Shown here one piece after another: positions 17,809 to 27,401 of a stretch of 64,000 bases of DNA. A program made the translations under genes and the position numbers. The DNA is from Fidelibacterota bacterium (GTDB lineage: Bacteria; Fidelibacterota; UBA2242; JAFGTP01). Within the stretch, counting starts at the first letter, position 1; each line of letters opens with the position of its first letter. The stretch is taken from the NCBI GenBank assembly GCA_016934035.1, contig JAFGTP010000031.1, positions 1 to 64,000 on the forward strand, read 5' to 3'. Under the pieces are notes generated by a model. That model was not told the origin of the DNA. It searched no databases and saw only the letters and a list, made by a program, of their open reading frames with translations.

Positions 17809-19608
17809 TTGCCAAAATTAACCATTGAACAATTATTAGAGGTAACTTCTGTATTCAGAGAGCATTCACAGGAAAAAATCCTCAAAAGGACTGTTGATAT
17901 CATCCCCTCGGCATTTAATTGGAAAGGGTGTTCAGTTTTTCTTTATAATGAATATGAGGATTGTATTCAATTAGTCCGAACCAGTGTGGCCTTACCGGAA
18001 AATTTTAATGAAATTAAATATCGTCGTGGAGAGGGCCTGACTGGATGGGTGTTTAAACATGCCAAACCCCTATTGTTAAAAGATATGCAAAAATCCAACT
18101 CCTCAAAACTTGCCAAAAAATATCCGGATATCAATTGGGTCGGAAAATTTTCTGAATCAGGAACTTCTGAAATAAAATCTTTTATGGCTGTGCCGATTTT
18201 GTCCCAAAATAAAAAACTGCTGGGTGTCATCAGAACGGTTTCCGACACCAGCAATTTTTCCAAATCGGATCTGGAAATATTTCTGATGATCGCAAAATAT
18301 GTCGCCATGGCCATTGAAAATTCTGAATTTTTGCGTCAGGAGAAAAGAAAAACCAATTATCTTGAATTGTTGATGAAAGTTGGAACGCAAATATTGTCTT
18401 ACTTTGAATTAGACGAATTACTATCCTTTGTAGCGGAAAATACGGCCAAAACCATAAGTTCGGAGACCTGTGAAATTTATCTGCGAAAAAATGAAAATAA
18501 AAATGTTCTCGTATTAAAAGGTGGATATGGCATACCTTCGGATTTGATTGATAAAGCTGAACACAAGATTGGAGAAGGATTGACGGGTACTATTGTCAAG
18601 GACAACCGTGTCATACGATCAAAAAATGTCCTGGAATTGCCGGAATACAAAGGGAAGTACCGCAATCAGATAAAAGACCATCTGAAATATGGTGACCGAG
18701 TGACGTTCCTGGGTGTACCGATCAATATCAAAGATGAGACAATCGGTGCTATCAAACTTTATAATAAAATACCCAATGAAATTTCCCTCAACAGCTACTT
18801 TACTGAAGATGATGAAAAATATCTGCAGATTTTAACGGATATGATTTCTGTGGCAATAGAAAATGTTAAATTTGTGGATTCCATGAAATATTCTGCCATT
18901 AAAACCATGAAAAGTCAGCGCTTAACAGCCCTGGGAACGCTTGCAATGAGAATTCCGAATGATGTTGTAAACCCGCTTACCGAAACGCAACTTGGCATCA
19001 ATAATATTCTCAAAAAAATTGAAAAATCCGACAACAGAGAAATGGCGGATTTTCGGGAACGCTTGGTAAAAATTCAAAATAATCTTAAAAAAGTCAGCAA
19101 TGAAGTACGTATTTTACAGGAATTTTCAACAAAAGCAGGTTTCTTACATGTCAAAAGAACCTGGGAGGAATTAATTGACGAAAGTTTACTGTTTTTGACC
19201 AATGAGCTGATGGCCAATAAAGTCATTGTGGATCGAAAAATCAACAGCCAGGAATTTCCTGAAATCAAAGTCGATCCCAATGAAATCATCGAAGTCATGA
19301 TTACACTGGTTTCTCTGGCTATTTACCGTTTTCGCCATTATGGCTCAAAAGTCACAATATCATCCCAGATCAGTGAAAACAAAATTCTCAAGACTTCGAT
19401 CATTGGCGTGGATAATAAATCCGGAGTAGAAATAAAACGAAAATCCATGAGTGAAATGTTCGGCGAAATAAAAAGTTATGGGCCCTACCAGTTTTCCCTG
19501 GATGTTGTATCTGAAATTGTAAAATCAAATTATAACGGCAGCATCAGTTTCGCCGATAGCGAAGAATACACACGAATCATTTTTGAATTACCTATATCGG
19601 AAAGATAA
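17809..19608 (+). CDS. Dual-GAF sensor with histidine-kinase-like C-terminus lacking key residues
   Basis: 599 residues, starting at TTG 17809 after GGAAGGAG; no nearby ATG fits. Two GAF domains (about 10-170 and 185-350; each with a GEGLTG motif) are followed by a helix aligning with HisKA: LGTLAMRIPNDVVNPL, where kinases have GIAHEINNPL. N384 replaces the phospho-acceptor histidine. The ATPase-like end keeps neither the N-box nor the DxGxG and GTGLGL loops. It is probably a kinase-dead partner that binds ligands and controls the active kinase encoded 2 bp downstream. Cytoplasmic; no membrane segments. Confidence 0.82.
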   Translation: MPKLTIEQLLEVTSVFREHSQEKILKRTVDIIPSAFNWKGCSVFLYNEYEDCIQLVRTSVALPENFNEIKYRRGEGLTGWVFKHAKPLLLKDMQKSNSSKLAKKYPDINWVGKFSESGTSEIKSFMAVPILSQNKKLLGVIRTVSDTSNFSKSDLEIFLMIAKYVAMAIENSEFLRQEKRKTNYLELLMKVGTQILSYFELDELLSFVAENTAKTISSETCEIYLRKNENKNVLVLKGGYGIPSDLIDKAEHKIGEGLTGTIVKDNRVIRSKNVLELPEYKGKYRNQIKDHLKYGDRVTFLGVPINIKDETIGAIKLYNKIPNEISLNSYFTEDDEKYLQILTDMISVAIENVKFVDSMKYSAIKTMKSQRLTALGTLAMRIPNDVVNPLTETQLGINNILKKIEKSDNREMADFRERLVKIQNNLKKVSNEVRILQEFSTKAGFLHVKRTWEELIDESLLFLTNELMANKVIVDRKINSQEFPEIKVDPNEIIEVMITLVSLAIYRFRHYGSKVTISSQISENKILKTSIIGVDNKSGVEIKRKSMSEMFGEIKSYGPYQFSLDVVSEIVKSNYNGSISFADSEEYTRIIFELPISER

Positions 19609-19610
19609 TT

Positions 19611-20783
19611 ATGTTTGAAAAAGATATTTTACTGATTGATGACAGTTTGACTTTTTGCGAAAGTATCCAGGAGATTTTGGAAGAAAAAGAATGGTCCGTT
19701 GATTTTATCACAGACCCGGTGGCAGGGCTCAAAGTTGTCCATGAAAAAGAGTATAAAGTCATTTTACTGGATTTGAAAATGCCAAATATTTCCGGGTTGG
19801 ATTTTCTTAAAAAATTATTGGAAGACAAACTGATCAACAAGACCTATGTCATTGTTCTGACAGGTGAAATTACGATTGAAAATGCAGTGGATTCTCTGCG
19901 CCTGGGCGCCAAGGATTTCATTCAGAAACATGCAGTAGTCGAATATACAGATATGTTTTTTGAACGGATCAACAAAGGCTTTCAATGGCAGCATTCCCGG
20001 CTCGAAAATGAAAAATTGTCCGAACTCAGAAAGCAGGCTGTTGAAGAAAGCCGACTCATCGTCAAAAGCGTTGGACATGATATGTCCGGCAGCTATTACG
20101 CCTCCCTGATGCTCCGCCTTCAGATGCTGATCAAGCAAATTGAAAAGGCGGATATTAAAGTCAAACAGGCACTGGATAATGAGGAAGAAATTGATCTGAA
20201 CAAAATAAAAGATTATCTGGAAAAATCCTTAGAAAAAGGAAAATCTATCGAAAAATTACTCGGTTTCTTCAAGGAATTGGGACAAAAACTAAAATACCTC
20301 GGTTTGGCTATTGACAGTGAAAATGCCCATAAAAAAGATGTGGACATTAATGAATTGATCAAAGATGCACTCCATCTTTTTAATGATTCTGCGGCAGGGC
20401 GCAATCTCAGCCTTTTTGTCAGTGAAAATTTATCCGATAAACCGCTGATAATCAGTGCCAGCCAGGAAGATATGTTGCGGGTCTTTGTCAACCTTTTTGA
20501 AAATGCTGCAAAAGCCATGGATTTTCAGGGAAATCTAACCGTCACAACGGAAAAAGTGGACCATAAAGTGATAATTAATGTTTCTGATACCGGCTGCGGT
20601 ATCCCGGCAGATTACCTTGACAAAATATGGCGGCCCGATTATACCAAATGGGAAGGGCAGCAGGGAACAGGCCTGGGGCTTATGATTTGCAAAAAAGTTG
20701 TTGAAAATCATGGTGGTGAGATATCCGTCCGAAGCCAGGAAAAAGTTGGAACAACTTTCATGATAAAATTAGATTTAATATAA
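19611..20783 (+). CDS. Receiver-histidine kinase fusion
   Basis: 390 residues. An N-terminal receiver (ILLIDDS, phospho-acceptor D54 in LLDLKMP, VLTGE) is joined to a kinase core: H156 in KSVGHDMSG, N-box NLFENAAKAM, SDTGCGIP and GTGLGLMI. The H-box is atypical (GHDMSG rather than HEIRTP), as in kinases whose partner receiver is nearby. All ATPase loops are intact, so it should be active, unlike the GAF protein before it. Second gene of a three-gene operon (2 bp gap upstream, 17 bp downstream). No DNA-binding output domain. Confidence 0.88.
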   Translation: MFEKDILLIDDSLTFCESIQEILEEKEWSVDFITDPVAGLKVVHEKEYKVILLDLKMPNISGLDFLKKLLEDKLINKTYVIVLTGEITIENAVDSLRLGAKDFIQKHAVVEYTDMFFERINKGFQWQHSRLENEKLSELRKQAVEESRLIVKSVGHDMSGSYYASLMLRLQMLIKQIEKADIKVKQALDNEEEIDLNKIKDYLEKSLEKGKSIEKLLGFFKELGQKLKYLGLAIDSENAHKKDVDINELIKDALHLFNDSAAGRNLSLFVSENLSDKPLIISASQEDMLRVFVNLFENAAKAMDFQGNLTVTTEKVDHKVIINVSDTGCGIPADYLDKIWRPDYTKWEGQQGTGLGLMICKKVVENHGGEISVRSQEKVGTTFMIKLDLI

Positions 20784-20800
20784 TTTGAAAGGAATGTAAA

Positions 20801-21394
20801 ATGGGAAAAAAACGAATACTTTTAATCGATGATAAAGCATTGCTGAGAGATGCATTAAAAGAATATCTCAGTGCTGAAGAATATTCGATCATCGAAGCCG
20901 AAGATGGGGAAATTGCCGTCCGATTGTTTAAAGAAGAAGAATTTGATCTAGTCATTCTGGACCACAATCTGCCGGGAATGGATGGCCTGCAAACCCTCAA
21001 AATGCTGAAAAAACACAAACCGGAGGTGCCTGTCATTGGCCTGACCGGTGAATTGACCATTCAGGTGAAAGAAGATTATCTGGCAGCCGGCGCAGCAGAT
21101 ATTCAGGCAAAGTCTGCAATCTATGAAAAACTCATTCCCTCCATCGAATCCGCCCTCGCCGGTCAGGTGGCTGGTGTTAGTGATAAAAAAGACTTCATAT
21201 CCCTGGCAGAAGAATTAAAAAACACCGGACGTTGGGAAGAATCAGCCATGTACCTGAAAGAAGCTGCCCTGGATAAAAAAGCCGAAGGTGACCTGGAAAA
21301 AGCAAATGAACTATTTGAAGAAGCCATCAGTCGGTATATTCGTGCCGGACGCCGCTCCAAAGCCAAAGAAGTTGAAAAATTAATGGACAATTAA
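20801..21394 (+). CDS. Response regulator with C-terminal helical repeat domain
   Basis: 197 residues. The receiver (RILLIDDKALLRDALKEYL, D54 in VILDHNLPGMDG, GLTGE) is followed by a roughly 75-residue helical region (FISLAEELKNTGRWEESAMYLKEAALDKKAEGDLEKANELFEEA) that looks like two TPR-like repeats. A protein-binding output is inferred; there is no DNA-binding or enzymatic domain. Its receiver is the likely target of the operon's kinase. Transcription ends at the hairpin at 21420-21452. Confidence 0.85.
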   Translation: MGKKRILLIDDKALLRDALKEYLSAEEYSIIEAEDGEIAVRLFKEEEFDLVILDHNLPGMDGLQTLKMLKKHKPEVPVIGLTGELTIQVKEDYLAAGAADIQAKSAIYEKLIPSIESALAGQVAGVSDKKDFISLAEELKNTGRWEESAMYLKEAALDKKAEGDLEKANELFEEAISRYIRAGRRSKAKEVEKLMDN

Positions 21395-21419
21395 AATAAC
21401 AAACCAATTAACCCATCAA

Positions 21420-21452
21420 AAATTCTCCTGTATTATCGGGAGAATTTTTTTT
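21420..21452 (+). terminator. Rho-independent terminator of the signalling operon
   Basis: Stem ATTCTCC (21422-21428) / GGAGAAT (21439-21445) with a 10-nt loop, followed by a run of eight T. It lies 25 bp after the response-regulator stop codon and just before the YgjP-like gene. Confidence 0.85.
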
Positions 21453-21468
21453 CAATAAGACAGATGAA

Positions 21469-22188
21469 ATGAAACACTATCAATTGCAAGATATCGGAGA
21501 TATCATCGTCCGTAAGCATAGAAAATCAAAAAGATTACGGGCTACTGCAAAGCCCTCCGGTGAAATATTTGTTACAATTCCCTATTATGCATCCTACCGA
21601 GAAGCACTGGATTTTTTACTCTCAAATAAAGACAAAATCCTGGAAATAAAAGAAAAAATAAAGGCCCGAAACATTAAACGTGACCAGTATATTACCGGTC
21701 GGATTTATACAACAAAATTTCATCAGTTCAGCCTGGATTATCATTCGGGTGAAGATTTCCGGCTGAAACGTAAGGAAAAACACTTTCAGTTGCTGTTGCC
21801 CGATAAAATGGAAACCGAAAATGAAAAGACGCAAGACATCATTCGCCGGGTCCTGCGTGAAATATATCGGAAAGAGGCCAAAATGTACCTGGTGCCGCGA
21901 TCTCAGATGTTTGCCCATAAACACGGGCTGAAAATTCGAAGTATCTCCATCAAAAATGCAAAAACCCGATGGGGTAGTTGCTCATCTAAAAGCAATATCA
22001 ATCTCAACCTGAACCTGATGAAATTACCCAATCAATTGATCGACTATGTCATATTACACGAACTCGCTCATTTGAAACACCCAAACCACTCTGCGGAATT
22101 TTGGCAGTTTTTGGGCACCATGATTGACAACCCCAAAAAACACGACAGCGAACTTAAAAATTATAATCTCCATTATCTTGCTACCTGA
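21469..22188 (+). CDS. YgjP-type (DUF45) zinc metallopeptidase-like protein
   Basis: 239 residues. The gluzincin-like motif H197-E198-x-x-H201 with H207 (HELAHLKHPNHS) and the preceding KTRWGSCSSKSNINLN segment define the YgjP/DUF45 family, whose fold is related to the SprT/WSS1 proteases. A soluble cytoplasmic protein is expected. It follows the terminator of the signalling operon and is followed by the thioesterase after 8 bp, so it starts a new two-gene unit. Confidence 0.9.
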   Translation: MKHYQLQDIGDIIVRKHRKSKRLRATAKPSGEIFVTIPYYASYREALDFLLSNKDKILEIKEKIKARNIKRDQYITGRIYTTKFHQFSLDYHSGEDFRLKRKEKHFQLLLPDKMETENEKTQDIIRRVLREIYRKEAKMYLVPRSQMFAHKHGLKIRSISIKNAKTRWGSCSSKSNINLNLNLMKLPNQLIDYVILHELAHLKHPNHSAEFWQFLGTMIDNPKKHDSELKNYNLHYLAT

Positions 22189-22196
22189 GGTTCGGT

Positions 22197-22667
22197 ATGA
22201 AGAAAATGATCAATCCCTTTGTCAGTAATTGTATTGGCTGCTCCTCCGGAAACCGCCACGGCCTGCATCTGGAATTCCAATATGATGAAGAGAGAAAGGC
22301 CCTAATCTCAAAATGGCAGCCCCGGCACCAGTTTGAAGGTTACACCAATGTATTGCATGGTGGCATTCAGACCCTCATGATTGATGAAATTGCGGCCTGG
22401 TCCGTCTATATTTTTTTGGAAACCGCAGGGGTAACTAAAAAATTGTCCTCTTCCTTCCTTTCACCTGTTTATATCAGCAACGGAATGATCACACTGGAAA
22501 GCTGCTTGAAGTCCAGCGATAAAAGGAATGCTATTTTTTCTGTGAAACTTTATGACGGAAAAGGAAATCTGTGCACAACCGGTGAGGCTGAATATTTTAT
22601 TTATCCACAGACGATCGCTAAAAAGAAATTTCATTATCCGGGAGTTGATGCCTTTTTTGAGAATTAA
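22197..22667 (+). CDS. Hotdog-fold thioesterase (PaaI-like)
   Basis: 156 residues. FVSNCIGCSSGNRHGLHL opens the protein, followed by the hotdog signature NVLHGGIQTLMIDEIAAWSV, with the HGG turn and the acidic active-site residue on the helix, and FLSPVYIS. Such proteins hydrolyse acyl-CoA thioesters. The Cys-x2-Cys at the N-terminus is a feature of a subgroup of the 4HBT family. The stop overlaps the convergent esterase by 4 bp. Confidence 0.85.
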   Translation: MKKMINPFVSNCIGCSSGNRHGLHLEFQYDEERKALISKWQPRHQFEGYTNVLHGGIQTLMIDEIAAWSVYIFLETAGVTKKLSSSFLSPVYISNGMITLESCLKSSDKRNAIFSVKLYDGKGNLCTTGEAEYFIYPQTIAKKKFHYPGVDAFFEN

Positions 22668-23866
22668 TTATCGTGATTACCCAGAAAGTAAATTAATCCT
22701 TCTGAAAGATGGTTTTTCCAATTACCCCAGGTGTGGCCTGTTGCATATTCATTCAAAACCACAGGGTAACCTTTGGCCCTGAGCAAAGCCACAAATTTCC
22801 TGTTCACCTGATAAAAATCAGTTTCAGCCGGCGGAATGATCATATGGGAGACATTTCTTTCATAGATGCCGATCTGAAAATAACAGTTGATATTTTTTCG
22901 GTAATTTTGTTCAATGAGTTGGATCAGAAAAAAATTATCCGCCGAAAAATAACCCGATTGAATAAAAACATTTCCAAACTGGTTTGGGTTTTCAAAAACA
23001 GTCAGAAAACCCACGCCGCCGGAAATGGATTTTCCGACCAGTAAACGGTTTTCCGGATTGTTTTCAATATTGAACCGGCTGGTAACAAATTCCAAAATAG
23101 GGCCAATAATTATTTTTGAGATTGCTCCGTATTTATCGATTGTTGGAGCCTCTGCATTTTCCTCAAAACCGATTTCTGCAAAGACAGCGACGGCTTTCTT
23201 GATTTTGCCCGATGAGATCATATTATTGATAATAATCGGTGCGTCTCCCAAATCAATGTATTTTTTCCCATCCAGGAAAAGTATCAAAGGAAAATGGTCA
23301 TAATCATTATAGTCAGGCGGAAAGTAGATGTGGATTTTGACATACTGGTTATTTTGAATTGGCACAAGATAACTTTTGTACAATTTTTCATCGGCCTTTT
23401 TCAATTGGTTCAAATAAAAAGGATTGTTATGGGCGACGATCTGGGAGGCATAGCCAAATTCATTCCTGACTTTGTACTGGTTCAGTGAGTCAATTTGTAT
23501 CTCGGTTCCGTCGATAATCAGCCAATATTCCAGCAGACTGTTTTTTTGAATTTTTTGCCGCAGGAAAAAGAGGTCTGTGGCCGCCAGGTTTGTAAATGCG
23601 CTGGGATGGGTCCAGTAGTTTACATCGCCAATCATTTCCACTTTTTCTGCATTGCCTTTGTAAAGCAGGATTATGGTTGAATCATTCTCGAAAATTGGAT
23701 AGTCTTTTCGGGATAATTTTTTTAAAAACCGGTCTGTACAAATCTGTCGGTCCTTCTCATTGGAGATATTAGCCAGTTTGTTCTGAAAATTTATAAAAAT
23801 TGGATTTTCCTGGCTGGTGCAGGAAATCAGCCGGATAAAAGTCAGTATTAAAAGAAAGTGTTTCAT
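22664..23866 (-). CDS. Enterochelin esterase-like lipoprotein
   Basis: 400 residues. The start is set at the ATG at 23866 because it gives a lipoprotein signal (MKHFLLILTFIRLISC, C16 lipidated) two bases after the upstream stop; the open frame extends further, to 23944, into the neighbouring gene. A small beta-sandwich (KVEMIGDVNYW, like CBM48/early esterase domains) precedes an alpha/beta-hydrolase of the esterase D/IroE group: FPLILFLDGKKY, nucleophile serine in GKSISGG and histidine in GHTWGNW. Envelope location is likely. The substrate could be an acylated sugar or a siderophore-like ester. Confidence 0.82.
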   Translation of the reverse strand: MKHFLLILTFIRLISCTSQENPIFINFQNKLANISNEKDRQICTDRFLKKLSRKDYPIFENDSTIILLYKGNAEKVEMIGDVNYWTHPSAFTNLAATDLFFLRQKIQKNSLLEYWLIIDGTEIQIDSLNQYKVRNEFGYASQIVAHNNPFYLNQLKKADEKLYKSYLVPIQNNQYVKIHIYFPPDYNDYDHFPLILFLDGKKYIDLGDAPIIINNMISSGKIKKAVAVFAEIGFEENAEAPTIDKYGAISKIIIGPILEFVTSRFNIENNPENRLLVGKSISGGVGFLTVFENPNQFGNVFIQSGYFSADNFFLIQLIEQNYRKNINCYFQIGIYERNVSHMIIPPAETDFYQVNRKFVALLRAKGYPVVLNEYATGHTWGNWKNHLSEGLIYFLGNHDN

Positions 23867-23868
23867 TT

Positions 23869-24951
23869 TCAAAGTGACGGCAATGTTAACCCAAATTCTT
23901 TTCCAAGGTCCCTGAGATTTTGAAATACCTTGTCCTGAAGCCACATTTCCTGTGCATTTTTTTCTTCATTTCTATATTCCTTTTCCCCGGCCACATAAAT
24001 ATAATCTTCACCTTCGGCAGGCCGACTGGATTTGAGCATATCAATGTAATCATCCATATTGCTGCTGATTTCCTTCAGGCCACAAAAGGCATCGGGGTGG
24101 ATTGCACCGATAAAATGACAGACGCCGGCCGGCTTTCCCTTTTCACCGTAAACATCTTTGCCCAATTTTCCCGAAGAGAGCACACCGGAAAAAATATCCA
24201 CCACGGCACTCAGGCCAAAGCCTTTGTGACCACCTGTCAATTCACCACCACCGCCCAAAGGCAACAAGCCGCCACCAATACGATGGACCATATTGTGCAA
24301 AACCAGAGACGGATCTACAGAGGGAATACCTTTTTCATCGGTGGCCCAGCTGTCGGGCATAGGTTTATTTTTTCGGGCATAGACTTCCAGTTTTCCCCGC
24401 GGGACTGTTGAAGTTGCCATGTCCAGCAGGAAAGGCCTGTGCTTTTGGGCCGGAATGCCAATCGAAATCGGATTGGTCCCGATGACAGCCTCACTACTGA
24501 AAGTCGGCAGTACCAGCGGGGCTGAATTGGTCAGGGAAATACCGATCATATTTTCTTCCAAGGCCATTTTGGTGTAATAGCCGGCGATGCCGTAATGGTT
24601 GGAATTGCGAATAGAAGCAAAGCACATGAAATGTGTCCGGGCCTTCTCGATACATTTTTCCATGATTTTGCAGGTTATCGGCTGACCCATCCCGCCCTGG
24701 CCGTCGGCAACAATGGAAACCGGGGTCTCTTTGATTATTTTTGCTTCTCCGATGGGTAAAATAACGCCCTGTTTCAGTCCGCTAATGTACCGCTGCAGCC
24801 TGGCAACACCATGGGACTCAATCCCGCGCACATCGGCGGCAAGAAGAACATCGGCTGTGATCCGGGCATCCTGTTCACTAATAAAATTTCCCAAAATCAT
24901 TTTTGTAAATTGTCGCAAATTTTCAGTTTTTATCTTGACTTGGTCACTCAT
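23869..24951 (-). CDS. Malate/L-lactate/ureidoglycolate dehydrogenase-family oxidoreductase
   Basis: 360 residues. Family motifs are ADVRGIESHGVARL, RNSNHYGIAGYY with the catalytic histidine, GTNPISIGIP, LDMATSTVPRGKLEVYAR and GGHKGFGL. These enzymes use NAD(P)H to reduce 2-keto acids, or diketo/ureido substrates, with a fold unlike classical LDH. Substrate preference is not clear. First gene of a two-gene unit with the esterase (2 bp gap). Confidence 0.9.
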   Translation of the reverse strand: MSDQVKIKTENLRQFTKMILGNFISEQDARITADVLLAADVRGIESHGVARLQRYISGLKQGVILPIGEAKIIKETPVSIVADGQGGMGQPITCKIMEKCIEKARTHFMCFASIRNSNHYGIAGYYTKMALEENMIGISLTNSAPLVLPTFSSEAVIGTNPISIGIPAQKHRPFLLDMATSTVPRGKLEVYARKNKPMPDSWATDEKGIPSVDPSLVLHNMVHRIGGGLLPLGGGGELTGGHKGFGLSAVVDIFSGVLSSGKLGKDVYGEKGKPAGVCHFIGAIHPDAFCGLKEISSNMDDYIDMLKSSRPAEGEDYIYVAGEKEYRNEEKNAQEMWLQDKVFQNLRDLGKEFGLTLPSL

Positions 24952-25059
24952 TATTTCTCCATAAATTGCTTATATAAATCAATCTATAAACTATTAAAAC
25001 TAATTTTAAAAATCAGGAAAATTATTGGGTCATTGTAAAATAAATTCAGGAATCCCGGT

Positions 25060-25133
25060 AAATCTTCGAAAGACAAAGAAGATTTGATAAATGAAAAGTT
25101 TTCTTTAGATTTACCCACTTTCGGTAAACCGAA
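25060..25133. promoter_or_regulatory. Inverted repeats upstream of the KamA-type gene
   Basis: Two inverted repeats lie in the 226-bp divergent gap: AAATCTTC (25060-25067) / GAAGATTT (25078-25085), perfect 8 bp, and TTCGGT (25120-25125) / ACCGAA (25128-25133), perfect 6 bp with an AA centre. They are 45-118 bp before the KamA-type start and could be operators or leader hairpins. Confidence 0.35.
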
Positions 25134-25177
25134 TATACAATATGATAAAATGCTAATTACAAAGGGTTTGTGAAATA

Positions 25178-27364
25178 ATGACAGAGTTAAAATTCAGAGA
25201 AAAAATTGCTCTCAGCGCAAAATCACTTAAATTGATCAATCAGATTATATTGGAAAACCCCTTTCTTGAAAGCCTTCTGATAGTATCCCAAAATTATGAG
25301 AATTTCAAACAATCTCTCAGGGCCTATATACTTGACAAACAAAAGTATAATCCAAACATTCCTCCCTTTTTTCAGCAGGAACACTATGAGCACAAAAATT
25401 TTGAAGATTTAAAATGGCAGGAGGTGGCTGCTGTCAGAATTCTAGATTACATCGATCATGCGGGAGAGACCTATGTGGATTTGAATTTTGACGGTCGTAA
25501 AATCATTTCCGATCCTTTTTTAGAATTATGGACCGGCTTTCACAAAAAGCGGGGAGAGGCCAATGCTGATTTTTTTATGGATATGTTGATGCTTTTCAGA
25601 CAGTACAACGGGACTTTAATCAGAGAAATTCCAGCAAAGGAACAAGTCTGCTCCTGGATGGAAAGATACCCCACCGGACTTGACCGCGAGATTCGGGATG
25701 AACATATTCGCAATAAACGGAGGATTATCCATATTTTTATCAAAAAATTTGATAGTGGCGTATTTCAATCTGAAAAATATAAATTTGAAGAAGGAATGTC
25801 CCAGGAAGAAAAATACTGGAAGGTCCGGGAGTGGTGGAATGATTATGCCTTTCATCTCAAATTTGCTGTTCGGGATCCTGATTTGCTCAATCAACTGCTG
25901 GATTACTCCCTTTCAGAAGAAACCATGGAGATATTATATAATGCCCGGCAAAAGGGCATTCCCTTTTTTGTCAATCCCTATTATCTGACCCTTTTACTAG
26001 TCGATACGCCATTTTCTGCGGCGGGTGCTGACAATGTGATTCGGGACTATATCATCTATTCCAGGCAATTGGTGGAAGAATACGGACATATCACAGCCTG
26101 GGAAAAAGAGGATGTCGTAGAACCCGGAAAGCCCAATGCAGCTGGCTGGCTCCTACCGACAAAACATAATATTCATCGGCGCTATCCCGAAGTGGCTATT
26201 CTGATTCCTGATACGGTTGGCCGCGCCTGTGGCGGACTGTGCGCCTCCTGTCAGAGAATGTATGATTTTCAAAGCGGCCACCTGAATTTTGATCTGAAAA
26301 AACTGGAGCCTAAAAGTAGTTGGAACCAAAAACTGGAAATCCTGATGGAATATTTTGAGCGAGATTCCCAACTGCGGGATATTCTCATTACCGGTGGCGA
26401 TGCCTTGATGAGTGCGCCGAAAAATCTCGACCAAATACTGGATGCCATTTATGAAATGGCCAAACGAAAAATCGAGGCCAACAAAAAAAGAAAAGAGGGT
26501 GAAAAATATGCCGAATTGCTTCGTGTCAGACTGGGCACCCGGTTACTGGCCTATTTGCCCTACAAGATTAATGACGAAATGTGCGGTGTGCTGGCAAAAT
26601 TTAAACAAAAAGCCTCCAAAATCGGCGTCAAGCAATTTGTCATTCAGACCCATTTTCAATCACCCCTGGAAATTACGCCCATCAGTGAACGGGCAATCAA
26701 TAAAATTTTTGCAGCCGGCTGGATCATCACCAATCAACTGGTCTTCACTACCGCCGCTTCCAGACGAGGGCATACGGCAAAATTGCGAAAAACCCTCAAT
26801 GATGTGGGAATTTTGACCTATTACACTTTTACCTGTAAAGGCTATATGGAAAATCAGCACAGTTTTGCGACCAATGCCAGGGCCATACAGGAGTCCCTGG
26901 AAGAAAAAGTCATTGGAAAAATCACGGACCGGCACAATGACATTATCGAAACCATGGCCCAGGACGCAGAAAATATTTTAGAGAATATCAACAACCTGAG
27001 ATCTGAGGACAATTTGCCCTTCCTGGCCACAGACACCAATGTATTGAATATTCCGGCTGTGGGAAAAAGCCTGAACTTCAAGGTAGTCGGCATTACCAAA
27101 GACGGTCGCAGAATACTGGAGTTTGACCATGACAGCAACCGGCACCACAGCCCAATTATTGAAAAAATGGGGAAATTAATTATCATCGAATCTAAATCAA
27201 TTCATCATTATTTAAACCAGATTGAAGATATGGGCGAGGACCCGGCAGAATATGAATCCATCTATGGATATTCGGTCGGTGCTGCGGAACCCCGGGCTGC
27301 TGTCTATAAGTACCCGGACTATGATTTCACCATAACTGATGAGATGACCAATCTGGAAATCTGA
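25178..27364 (+). CDS. KamA-family radical SAM protein with long N-terminal extension
   Basis: 728 residues, much longer than lysine 2,3-aminomutase (about 420-470). The radical-SAM motif C351-x3-C355-x2-C358 (CGGLCASCQR), LITGGDALMS, RVRLGTRL and the FVIQTHFQSPLEITPISERAI segment place it in the KamA family. Residues 1-300 have no recognisable motif; they are rich in aromatic and charged residues. The PLP lysine usual at the C-terminus of KamA cannot be placed confidently. A role in amino-acid 2,3-amino shifts (for example beta-lysine as osmolyte) is possible, but this subfamily may differ. Confidence 0.82.
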   Translation: MTELKFREKIALSAKSLKLINQIILENPFLESLLIVSQNYENFKQSLRAYILDKQKYNPNIPPFFQQEHYEHKNFEDLKWQEVAAVRILDYIDHAGETYVDLNFDGRKIISDPFLELWTGFHKKRGEANADFFMDMLMLFRQYNGTLIREIPAKEQVCSWMERYPTGLDREIRDEHIRNKRRIIHIFIKKFDSGVFQSEKYKFEEGMSQEEKYWKVREWWNDYAFHLKFAVRDPDLLNQLLDYSLSEETMEILYNARQKGIPFFVNPYYLTLLLVDTPFSAAGADNVIRDYIIYSRQLVEEYGHITAWEKEDVVEPGKPNAAGWLLPTKHNIHRRYPEVAILIPDTVGRACGGLCASCQRMYDFQSGHLNFDLKKLEPKSSWNQKLEILMEYFERDSQLRDILITGGDALMSAPKNLDQILDAIYEMAKRKIEANKKRKEGEKYAELLRVRLGTRLLAYLPYKINDEMCGVLAKFKQKASKIGVKQFVIQTHFQSPLEITPISERAINKIFAAGWIITNQLVFTTAASRRGHTAKLRKTLNDVGILTYYTFTCKGYMENQHSFATNARAIQESLEEKVIGKITDRHNDIIETMAQDAENILENINNLRSEDNLPFLATDTNVLNIPAVGKSLNFKVVGITKDGRRILEFDHDSNRHHSPIIEKMGKLIIIESKSIHHYLNQIEDMGEDPAEYESIYGYSVGAAEPRAAVYKYPDYDFTITDEMTNLEI

Positions 27365-27401
27365 ATTATCGGCACGAAGAGGAGGCCTTTGGCTTTGGGG
27401 T

